From Parvibaculum sp039680535 (GTDB lineage: Bacteria > Pseudomonadota > Alphaproteobacteria > Parvibaculales > Parvibaculaceae), in NCBI RefSeq assembly GCF_039680535.1, contig NZ_JBDKSS010000018.1, positions 1 to 64,000 on the forward strand: a DNA stretch of 64,000 nucleotides, written 5' to 3'. The notes under the pieces are model-generated. The model saw nothing but the letters and a program-made list of their open reading frames with translations, did no database searches and was not told the origin of the DNA. The position numbers and the translations under genes are program-made. Of this stretch, positions 56,422 to 63,376 are shown piece by piece. Numbering within the stretch: the first letter of the stretch is position 1; each line of letters begins with the position of its first letter.

Positions 56422-56507
56422 GCTTTGTTCTCACGCCAATTTGAGTGTGGCAGCGGGCCACAAACCGTTAGTCTCGTCTCAACAAGAAATTCGACGGGGA
56501 CGGGACA

Positions 56508-57707
56508 ATGGACTTTTCTTTTTCCAAGGCAGACGAGGACTTCCGCATGAAGGTGCGGGACTTCTTCGAGCGTGAATATCCGCGCGAGATCGTGGAGAAG
56601 ATGGCGCGCGGGCACTCGCCCTCGAAGGCGGATTACCAGACCTCCGAACGTGCGCTCGCCGCGAAGGGCTGGCTCGCCGTCAACTGGCCCAAGGCCGATG
56701 GCGGCACGGGCTGGACGGCGAACCAGAAATACATCTTCGACGAGGAACTGGAACGCGCCGGCGCGCTCAATGTCGTGCCGATGGGGCTCCTCTATGTCGG
56801 TCCCGTGATCTACACCTTCGGAACGGACGAACAGAAGAAGCGCTGGCTGCCGGGCATTCTCGACAGCACCACCTTCTGGGCGCAGGGCTATTCCGAACCA
56901 GGCTCCGGCTCCGATCTCGCCTCGCTGCAATGTGCGGCTGTGCGCGAGGGCGACGAGTATGTCGTCAACGGCACGAAGATCTGGACGAGCCTCGCGCAAC
57001 ACGCGGACTGGATATTCTGCCTGCTGCGCAGCGACAATTCCGGCAAGAAGCAGGAGGGCATCACTTTCCTCTGCATCGACATGAAGACGCCGGGTATCAC
57101 GGTCCGCCCGATCATCACGATCGACGGCAAGCATTCGCTGAACAGCGTCACCTTCGAGAATGTCCGCGTGCCTATCGAGAACCGCATCGGCGAGGAGGGC
57201 AAGGGCTGGACCTATGCCAACTATCTCCTCGGCCATGAGCGCACTTCTTATGCCCATGTCGCGGGAAAGCGGAAGCAGCTCGAAGACATTCGCGCAACGG
57301 CCGAACAGACGGACACCGGGGCGACGCGCCTCATCGACGATCCGGCTTTCCGCATCAAGCTCGCCGAGCTTGAGGCGCGCCTCGATGCGCTGGAACTCAC
57401 CGTGCTCCGCACGCTCGCGACCGTCTCGGAAGGCGGCGCGCCAGGGAACGAATCCTCGATCCTGAAGGTGATCGCAACCGAACTCGCGCAGGACATTACG
57501 GAACTCGGCATGGAAGCCTTCGGCCCCTATGCCATGCCCACATTTCCGGATTCGACGGCGCCGCTCTGGACCGACAATACGCCGCTCCCCACCGGCGCCG
57601 CACCTGCCGTCGCCCGCTATCTCGGCGCCCGCGCACAGTCGATCTATGGCGGCTCGAACGAGATTCAGAAGAACATTCTGGCCAAGCGCGTGCTGGGCCT
57701 GCCCTAA
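56508..57707 (+). CDS. Acyl-CoA dehydrogenase family protein
   Basis: The 399-aa flavoprotein has DFSFSKADEDFRMKVRDFFE at the start, QGYSEPGSGSDLASLQCAAVREGDEYVVNG, TIDGKHSLNSVTFENVRVPIENRIGEEGKGW, and the C-terminal QSIYGGSNEIQKNILAKRVLGLP. It is not of the ACAD11 type seen at 19666; substrate unknown. GACGGGGACGGG upstream may provide the ribosome site. It is adjacent to the HipA cassette and convergent with the HIT gene, sharing the stop. Confidence 0.93.
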   Translation: MDFSFSKADEDFRMKVRDFFEREYPREIVEKMARGHSPSKADYQTSERALAAKGWLAVNWPKADGGTGWTANQKYIFDEELERAGALNVVPMGLLYVGPVIYTFGTDEQKKRWLPGILDSTTFWAQGYSEPGSGSDLASLQCAAVREGDEYVVNGTKIWTSLAQHADWIFCLLRSDNSGKKQEGITFLCIDMKTPGITVRPIITIDGKHSLNSVTFENVRVPIENRIGEEGKGWTYANYLLGHERTSYAHVAGKRKQLEDIRATAEQTDTGATRLIDDPAFRIKLAELEARLDALELTVLRTLATVSEGGAPGNESSILKVIATELAQDITELGMEAFGPYAMPTFPDSTAPLWTDNTPLPTGAAPAVARYLGARAQSIYGGSNEIQKNILAKRVLGLP

Positions 57708-58153
57708 CCCTTGTCGCGCATCTGCCGCCCGCCGATGAAATGCATGTGCAGGTGGTAGACGGTCTGACTGCCTTGCGGATTCGTGTTGATGACGATGCGG
57801 AAGCCGCTGTCGGTAATGCCGCGTTCGCGTGCGAGCTTCAGCCCGAGCTGCACCATCTCGCTCACGACCTCGGGCGGCGTCTCGAGGATAGAGGTGTAGC
57901 GGTGCTTTGGAATGACGAGGAAGTGGACCGGAGCGACAGGATGAATGTCGTTCACCGCGAAGGCATGCTCGCTTTCGCCGATCCATTTCTCATGCGGAAT
58001 GCCTTCAAATGGTGACGGCTTGGAAAGGCTCTCCGCCTTGATCTGGGGAAGCTTCCATTCGGCGAGCTTCCAATAGGCCTCACCTATGGGGTCGAGCTGG
58101 CCGATGCCGAAGGCCGCCAGCACGACAATCCAGATCTTCCAGTTCTTCAACAT
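57704..58153 (-). CDS. HIT family protein with N-terminal membrane anchor
   Basis: The 149-aa protein has a C-terminal HIT domain: DIHPVAPVHFLVIPKHRYTSI and the catalytic triad YHLHMHFIGG (HxHxH). The first 20 residues (NWKIWIVVLAAFGIGQL) are a hydrophobic helix, which is unusual because HIT proteins are generally soluble; here the catalytic domain may face the periplasm or lie on the membrane. ATG 58153 is preferred to longer frame starts. Nucleotide-hydrolase activity is inferred. Confidence 0.85.
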   Translation of the reverse strand: MLKNWKIWIVVLAAFGIGQLDPIGEAYWKLAEWKLPQIKAESLSKPSPFEGIPHEKWIGESEHAFAVNDIHPVAPVHFLVIPKHRYTSILETPPEVVSEMVQLGLKLARERGITDSGFRIVINTNPQGSQTVYHLHMHFIGGRQMRDKG

Positions 58154-58243
58154 GATCGCTCCCCGAATCCCTGCCTTCGGACAGTCTATTTGACGTGGAA
58201 GCCCCGCCGCCTTAAATTTTCCGTGACCTCGGTCGCACATATC

Positions 58244-58319
58244 CTCCGCGCGACTGGCGATATGAGATGGGCAACCATCGGGGAGCGCGGAGACCGATCT
58301 ACAGCCGATCGCCTGGGCA
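58244..58319 (+). ncRNA. ZTP (pfl) riboswitch aptamer upstream of glyA
   Basis: The stem CTCCGCGC (58244-58251) pairs exactly with GCGCGGAG (58285-58292). Inside lie the conserved GACTGGCGA (58252-58260), the hairpin GATGG-GCAA-CCATC (58266-58279) and CGGGGAGC. The 3' domain has CCGATCGCCTGGGCA (58305-58319), matching the pfl CCGCCUGGGCA element. The downstream gene encodes SHMT, a common target of ZTP/ZMP sensing. The aptamer and terminator (58310-58353) overlap, a classic switch. Confidence 0.93.
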
Positions 58320-58353
58320 GCAACGAAAATGCTGGCCGGGCGTTTTGTTTTTT
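58310..58353 (+). terminator. Regulatory terminator of the ZTP riboswitch
   Basis: CGCCTGGGCAGCA (58310-58322) pairs with TGCTGGCCGGGCG (58330-58342), one mismatch and one wobble, followed by TTTTGTTTTTT (58343-58353). The 5' arm uses the conserved aptamer bases CGCCTGGGCA, so ligand binding would prevent this terminator and switch glyA on. Confidence 0.9.
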
Positions 58354-58373
58354 GGCTGTCGAAAGGAAAGATC

Positions 58374-59636
58374 ATGAGCAACTCGACGGAGCGAACCCGT
58401 CTCGCCCAATCCGACGCGGATGTCTATCTCGCACTCAAGGGCGAAGAAGCGCGCCAGCGCGCGGGCCTCGAACTCATCCCCTCGGAAAACTACGCCTTCC
58501 CCGAAGTGCTGACGCTTCTGGGCTCGGCCTTCAGCAATAAATATTCCGAAGGCTATCCGGGACGCCGCTATTACGGCGGGCAGGAACATACCGACCGCAT
58601 CGAGACGCTGGCCCGCGACCGGGCCAAGGCGCTTTTCCGCGCGGAACATGCCAATGTCCAGCCGCTTTCCGGCTCGCCCATGAACCAGGCCGTCTATCTG
58701 GGCCTTCTCGAACCGGGCGAGACGATCCTCGCCATGGATTTGAGCCATGGCGGTCACCTGACGCATGGCGCGCCGGTGAGCCATATGGGGCGGCTTTTCA
58801 ATTTCGTCCGCTACAAGACAAATCCGGCGAATGGCGCCATCGACTTCGATGACCTCACGAGAATTGCCCGCGAGACGAAGCCAAAGCTCGTCGTCTGCGG
58901 CTATTCCTCCTATCCGCGCGACTATGATTATGCGGATTTCAAGCGCGTGGCTGACGATGTCGGCGCGCTCACCATGGCGGATGTAAGCCATATCGGCGGG
59001 CTTATCGCGGCCAATGTCATGCGCAATCCGCTCGACGCGGGCTTCGATGTCATGACCACGACGACGCACAAATCGCTGCGCGGTCCGCGCGGCGGCTTGA
59101 TCCTCTGCAAGGAGCAATTCGCCAAGAAGATCGACGCGTCCGTATTCCCCGGCCTTCAGGGCGGACCGCATATGAACCAGGTCGCGGCGGCGGCAACGAC
59201 GTTCCGCCTCGCCGCCATGCCCGCCTTCCGCGCTTATGCCGAAGCGGTGCTCGTCAATGCAAAGGCGCTGGCCGCAGCGCTGACGGCGCGGCAGGTGAAG
59301 CTCGTCACCGGCGGCACCGACAATCACCTGATGGTGATCGACACCATAGCGAGCTTCGACATTGACGGCGCAAAGGCGCAGGAGGCGCTGGATCGCGTGG
59401 GCCTCACCACCAACAAGCAGGTGATACCCGACGATCCGCGGCCGCCCATGCGCCCCTCGGGCCTGCGGCTCGGCACACCGGCAGCGACGGCCCGCGGGAT
59501 GGGACCCGCCGAGATGGAGGAGATTGCCGCCATCATCGCGGAGACGCTCGCAGCCGACGGCGACGTCATTGCTGAATCGACGCTGTCCAACCGCACGCGG
59601 GCGCTGACATCCCGCTTCCCCGTGCCGGGGCTCTGA
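58374..59636 (+). CDS. glyA: Serine hydroxymethyltransferase
   Basis: The 420-aa PLP enzyme interconverts serine and glycine with a folate carrier. The PLP lysine motif is TTTTHKSLRGPRGG, and other motifs are IPSENYAFPEVLTLLGS, NKYSEGYPGRRYYGGQEHTD and MDLSHGGHLTHGAPVS. The sequence QPLSGSPMNQAVYLGLLEPG is not of the common GlyA type (QPHSGSQAN), so this is a divergent branch and the genome may hold another glyA. ATG 58374 follows GAAAGGAAAG; the frame before it lies in the terminator. Confidence 0.95.
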   Translation: MSNSTERTRLAQSDADVYLALKGEEARQRAGLELIPSENYAFPEVLTLLGSAFSNKYSEGYPGRRYYGGQEHTDRIETLARDRAKALFRAEHANVQPLSGSPMNQAVYLGLLEPGETILAMDLSHGGHLTHGAPVSHMGRLFNFVRYKTNPANGAIDFDDLTRIARETKPKLVVCGYSSYPRDYDYADFKRVADDVGALTMADVSHIGGLIAANVMRNPLDAGFDVMTTTTHKSLRGPRGGLILCKEQFAKKIDASVFPGLQGGPHMNQVAAAATTFRLAAMPAFRAYAEAVLVNAKALAAALTARQVKLVTGGTDNHLMVIDTIASFDIDGAKAQEALDRVGLTTNKQVIPDDPRPPMRPSGLRLGTPAATARGMGPAEMEEIAAIIAETLAADGDVIAESTLSNRTRALTSRFPVPGL

Positions 59637-59647
59637 CCCGACACCAT

Positions 59648-59680
59648 CCGGGGCGGCGCGCATATCGGCCGCCGCCCCGG
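59648..59680. terminator. Strong hairpin between convergent glyA and tetR
   Basis: CCGGGGCGGC (59648-59657) and GCCGCCCCGG (59671-59680) form a perfect 10-bp stem with a 13-nt loop in the 74-bp gap. No T-run follows, so it may be a bidirectional terminator of Rho-independent type or an mRNA-stabilising stem. Confidence 0.55.
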
Positions 59681-59710
59681 CCGGTGGCGGAAAAACCCGC
59701 CGAATGCCTG

Positions 59711-60331
59711 TCAGTCCTTGAAAAACGTCTCAAGCTCGCGCCGCGTCATGGCGCGATATTCCTTGATAAGGCGGTCGCCTTCCTTTCGTTCGACGGCGAT
59801 GGCAAGCCGCACCGCCGAGCCGGCAAGCTGCATCAGCAGAAAGGACGCGGCCTCGAACCGTTGATGATCGCGTTTGGGCACCAGATGCTTCAGCGACGCG
59901 AAGAAGACGCGGGCATTCTCGCGGCTGTCCTCCACATCGAGCGCCTGCAACGCCTTGTCCGATTGCGTCGCCGACCAGATGTCGCGCACATCGGGCTCCG
60001 TGATGAAGAGCTGGTAATAGCCCTCGATCAACGCATCCACGCGGGCGACTGCTTCCCTTCCCGAGTCGAGGCCCGTGAGACTCGCGATCAGACCCTCGCG
60101 AACGCGCTCCATGACACGCTGCGCCAGCACACGCAGGATCGCCGGCTTATCCGGGAAATACTGATAGAGCGAACCGATGGGCACACCCGCCCGCGCCGCG
60201 ATCTCGCTCATGCGCACGGCATCGCTGCCTGTTTCGGCAATCAGTTCGGAAGCGGCGGCAAGAATGCGCTCCACGCGTTCCTTCGCCCGCTCCTGCGTCG
60301 GCCTTCTGCGGATGGCTGCGCTTCCCGGCAT
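59711..60331 (-). CDS. TetR family transcriptional regulator
   Basis: The 206-aa protein has an N-terminal HTH: ERVERILAAASELIAETGSDAVRMSEIAARAGVPIGSLYQYFPDKPAILRVLAQR. It is divergent from the flavin monooxygenase gene, with inverted repeats between the two starts (60352-60405). It probably represses that monooxygenase/SDR pair. Confidence 0.92.
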   Translation of the reverse strand: MPGSAAIRRRPTQERAKERVERILAAASELIAETGSDAVRMSEIAARAGVPIGSLYQYFPDKPAILRVLAQRVMERVREGLIASLTGLDSGREAVARVDALIEGYYQLFITEPDVRDIWSATQSDKALQALDVEDSRENARVFFASLKHLVPKRDHQRFEAASFLLMQLAGSAVRLAIAVERKEGDRLIKEYRAMTRRELETFFKD

Positions 60332-60351
60332 TTTTCTCCGATTCCTCTTGC

Positions 60352-60405
60352 CTCACCGAAATGTGAGGGATTATCATTTTCAAAATATGAGCCTTCCTCA
60401 CATTT
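60352..60405. promoter_or_regulatory. Operator region between tetR and the monooxygenase gene
   Basis: AAATGTGAGG (60359-60368) and CCTCACATTT (60396-60405) form a perfect 10-bp inverted repeat, 27 nt apart. The left half also belongs to CTCAC-CGAAAT-GTGAG (60352-60367), a 16-bp palindrome. The region spans both divergent promoters, as expected for a TetR operator. Confidence 0.6.
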
Positions 60406-60420
60406 TTCAAGGGATAAGTC

Positions 60421-61770
60421 ATGACGGAAATCGGACGGGTCTGTGTGGTGGGTGGCGGCCCGGCGGGGCTTGCGCTGGCGCGGAGTTTTCTCGCCCGGAA
60501 CATTCCTTTCGACGTCTACGAACGGCATTCCGATGTCGGCGGTCTCTGGGACCAGACAAACCCCGGCTCGCCCGTCTACGACTCCGCGCATTTCATCTCG
60601 TCGAAAACGCAGTCGCACTACCACGACTTCGACATGCCGGAGGACTACCCGGACTATCCGTCGAACAGGCAGATCCTCGCCTATATGCATGCCTTCGCGG
60701 ATGAATATGGGCTGCGCCCGCATATCCGCTTCAGCACCGAGGTGAAGGAAGCGGCGCCCGAAAATGGCGGCTGGCGCGTCACGCTTTCGACCGGCGAGAC
60801 GAAGCATTACGCATCGCTCGTCTGCGCCAACGGCACCAACTGGCACGCGTCCCTGCCGAGCTATCCCGGCACCTATACGGGCGAGATGCGCCATGCGCAA
60901 AGCTACCGCTCCATGGATGAATTCAAGGGCAAGCGCGTTCTCGTCATCGGCGCAGGCAATTCCGGCTGCGATATCGCCTGCGACGCGGCGCAAAGCGCGG
61001 ACAAGGCCTTCATCAGCATGCGGCGCGGCTATCACTTCATTCCGAAGCATCTCTTCGGCATTCCGGCAGACGCCTTTGCGGCATCGGGCCCGCAATTGCC
61101 CATGTGGCTCGAACAGCGCGTCTTCGGCGCGGTGCTGCGCGTCCTCAATGGCGACCTGACGCGGCTTGGGCTGCAAAAGCCGGATCACCGTATCTTCGAA
61201 ACCCATCCGATCCTCAACACGCAGCTCCTGCATTTTCTCGCGCATGGCGACATCAAGGCGAAGCCCGATATCGCCCGCTTCGACGGCAAGACTGTGCATT
61301 TCAAGGATGGGACATCCGAAGAGATCGACCTCGTTCTCTGCGCCACGGGCTATAGCTGGAAGGTGCCTTATCTCGATGCGAAGAATTTCAAATGGAAGCA
61401 CGGGCGGCCCGATCTCTACATGAACCTCTTCAGCCGCGAGAATCCGAACCTCTATGCGCTCGGCTTCATGGAAACGAACGGCGGCGCCTACAAGCTCTTC
61501 GACCAGATGGCGGACCTTATCGCACGCACCATTGCCGCCCGCGCCAAGGGCGGCGCCGAGGCCCAGGGGATCGACAAACTCATTGCAACGGACAAGCCGG
61601 ACCTCACCGGCGGCATCCATTTCGTCGGTTCCGACCGCCACGCGACCTATGTCGAAATCGCGTCCTATCGAAAACAGATGAACCGCCTGCGCAAACTGCT
61701 CGGCTGGCCGGATCTCACGGATGGCTGTTTCGACAAGCTGCGCGTGGGCGCGAAGAAGGAAGCAGCCTGA
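60421..61770 (+). CDS. Flavin-containing monooxygenase
   Basis: The 449-aa protein has the FAD site VCVVGGGPAGLALARSF, the FMO/BVMO-like fingerprint YPGTYTGEMRHAQSYRS (FxGxxxHxxxY/W) and the NADPH site RVLVIGAGNSGCDIACDAA. Members oxygenate ketones, amines or sulfides. It is probably an operon with the downstream SDR gene (stop TGATG overlap) and controlled by the divergent TetR. Confidence 0.93.
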   Translation: MTEIGRVCVVGGGPAGLALARSFLARNIPFDVYERHSDVGGLWDQTNPGSPVYDSAHFISSKTQSHYHDFDMPEDYPDYPSNRQILAYMHAFADEYGLRPHIRFSTEVKEAAPENGGWRVTLSTGETKHYASLVCANGTNWHASLPSYPGTYTGEMRHAQSYRSMDEFKGKRVLVIGAGNSGCDIACDAAQSADKAFISMRRGYHFIPKHLFGIPADAFAASGPQLPMWLEQRVFGAVLRVLNGDLTRLGLQKPDHRIFETHPILNTQLLHFLAHGDIKAKPDIARFDGKTVHFKDGTSEEIDLVLCATGYSWKVPYLDAKNFKWKHGRPDLYMNLFSRENPNLYALGFMETNGGAYKLFDQMADLIARTIAARAKGGAEAQGIDKLIATDKPDLTGGIHFVGSDRHATYVEIASYRKQMNRLRKLLGWPDLTDGCFDKLRVGAKKEAA

Positions 61771-62588
61771 TGGGAAAGAAAGCGCTCATCACCGGCGGCG
61801 GCGGCGCCATAGCGGAAGAGATTGCCGTTCGCCTCGACCGGCGCGGCTACAACCTCATCCTCGCCGATATCAACGAGGCGCGCATGGGCGCGGTGGCGGC
61901 GCGCCTCTCGCGCCCCGCCCTCACCATCCGCGCCGACCTCTCGACGCAGGATGGCATCGCGGCGCTTGCCGGCGCCATAGAGGCCGACCACAGCGACCTC
62001 GCACTGCTGGTCAACAATGCGGGTTTCGTTGAACCGGGCGACGTCGATGCGCTCACGCCCGGTCAGCTCGACCGCCATATCTTCATCAACCTCATCGCGC
62101 CGATGCAGCTGTCGCGCGCGGCGGCCCGCGTCATGCGGCCGCGCAAGAGCGGCGACATTCTCTCCATCGTCTCGATGGGCGGCATCATTGCACTGCGCGG
62201 CAGCGCGGCTTACGCCGCTTCGAAATTCGGCCTGCGCGGCTTCCAGACTTCCATCCGGTCGGAACTGATCAACGACGGCGTGCGTGTGATGGGCGTCTTC
62301 CCGAGCGGCGTGGACACACCGATGCTGCGCTATGAAGCGACGCATAATGGTTCGCCGCTCAACTTCGTCGGCAAGGTTCTGACGGCGGGCGAGGTGGCGG
62401 ATGCCTGCATGAAGGCGCTCGACACCGGCAAGCTCGAAACCTATGTGCCTTATGGCGACAGCCTCACCTCGCGGCTGATGGGCGCCTTTCCCTGGCTCAT
62501 CGAGAAGGTGCTGCCCATATTTGAGAAGTCGGGCGAACAGGGCCGCGCGAAGTTCATCGCCGAGCGCGGATTGAAGGTCGAGCGCTAA
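61770..62588 (+). CDS. SDR family oxidoreductase
   Basis: The 272-aa Rossmann enzyme has ALITGGGGAIAEEIAVRL at the start, NNAGF, and a catalytic triad SIVSMGGIIALRGSAAYAASK (Ser...Tyr-x-x-x-Lys). The TGxxxGxG motif reads TGGGGAIA, with the last two Gly replaced by Ala. The ATG overlaps the FMO stop (TGATG), so both are translated together; it may act on an alcohol or ketone of the same pathway. Confidence 0.9.
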   Translation: MGKKALITGGGGAIAEEIAVRLDRRGYNLILADINEARMGAVAARLSRPALTIRADLSTQDGIAALAGAIEADHSDLALLVNNAGFVEPGDVDALTPGQLDRHIFINLIAPMQLSRAAARVMRPRKSGDILSIVSMGGIIALRGSAAYAASKFGLRGFQTSIRSELINDGVRVMGVFPSGVDTPMLRYEATHNGSPLNFVGKVLTAGEVADACMKALDTGKLETYVPYGDSLTSRLMGAFPWLIEKVLPIFEKSGEQGRAKFIAERGLKVER

Positions 62589-62590
62589 AG

Positions 62591-63364
62591 TCAGCGTCGC
62601 GTCGCCACAATGAAGAGGCGCGGGAAGCGCAGAAGCACCTTGCCGTCGCGGAGCGGCGGATAGGCGCGCGCGATGCGGCGCGTATATTCGGCGAGATAAT
62701 CCCGGCGCTGCATCTCGTTCAGCGGATCGAGCCAGGGGCGAAGCCCCGTTCCCTTCACCCATTCGACGATGGCAACCGCATCGGTCAGCGGGTGATTGTA
62801 GATCGTGTGCCAGATGTCGATGCGTGAGGCGAAAGGCTCAAGCAAGTCGTAGTAGCGCGCGGGCACGGGCAATATTGCGCGCGCGATATCGTGCCCTTCA
62901 TAGGCGTCTGCCCACGGCCCCGATTGCGCCACTTCGGCCATCAGCAGATGTGTCGGTTCGCCAAGATTGTCCGGCATCTGAAGCGCCAGCACACTGCCAG
63001 ACGGCAGACCGTCGAGCAGGCGCGCCAGCACGGCCTCATGCCCGGGCACCCATTGGAAAACCGCATTGGCATAGAGAAGATCGACCGGCGCCGACGGCCG
63101 CCATGCCGCAATATCGGCTTCGATGAAGTCGACATCGGGCAAGCGTTTGCGCGCCGCGGCCAGCATTTCGGGAGAACTGTCGAGGCCGACGACCTTCGCA
63201 TCGGGAAAGCGCTCGACGAGAAGCTCCGTCGAGTTGCCGGGCCCGCAGCCGATATCGACGACATGCCGCGCGCCGGCCAAGGGAACATGGTCGAGAAGGT
63301 CCCGGGCGGGGCGTGTGCGCTCGTCTTCGAACTTCACATATTGCCCGGCGGACCAAACGGCCAT
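62591..63364 (-). CDS. tam: Trans-aconitate 2-methyltransferase
   Basis: The 257-aa SAM methyltransferase has WSAGQYVKFEDERTRPARDLLDHV, the SAM site VVDIGCGPGNSTELLVERFP, GLDSSPEMLAAARKRLPDVDF and ANAVFQWVPGHEAVL. These match Tam, which methylates trans-aconitate, a spontaneous aconitase by-product. The stop is 2 bp from that of the convergent SDR gene. It lies 12 bp after hisG. Confidence 0.92.
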   Translation of the reverse strand: MAVWSAGQYVKFEDERTRPARDLLDHVPLAGARHVVDIGCGPGNSTELLVERFPDAKVVGLDSSPEMLAAARKRLPDVDFIEADIAAWRPSAPVDLLYANAVFQWVPGHEAVLARLLDGLPSGSVLALQMPDNLGEPTHLLMAEVAQSGPWADAYEGHDIARAILPVPARYYDLLEPFASRIDIWHTIYNHPLTDAVAIVEWVKGTGLRPWLDPLNEMQRRDYLAEYTRRIARAYPPLRDGKVLLRFPRLFIVATRR

Positions 63365-63376
63365 GTTACCCTCCGA

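Larger units (their letters stand above)
54639..56423. other. Accessory cassette inserted behind the groEL terminator
   Basis: The cassette carries a HipA-like kinase and a DUF3037 gene, with base composition clearly below its neighbours (lines 55561 and 55741 contain 29 and 27 G+C in 60; groEL line 53041 has 40 in 60). It is bounded by two terminator copies whose identical core covers 54613-54638 and 56398-56423 (26 bp). Downstream of each copy, CGCCAACTTGAACG and CGCCAATTTGAGTG are similar too. That looks like a duplicated target. No recombinase is present. Confidence 0.6.
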
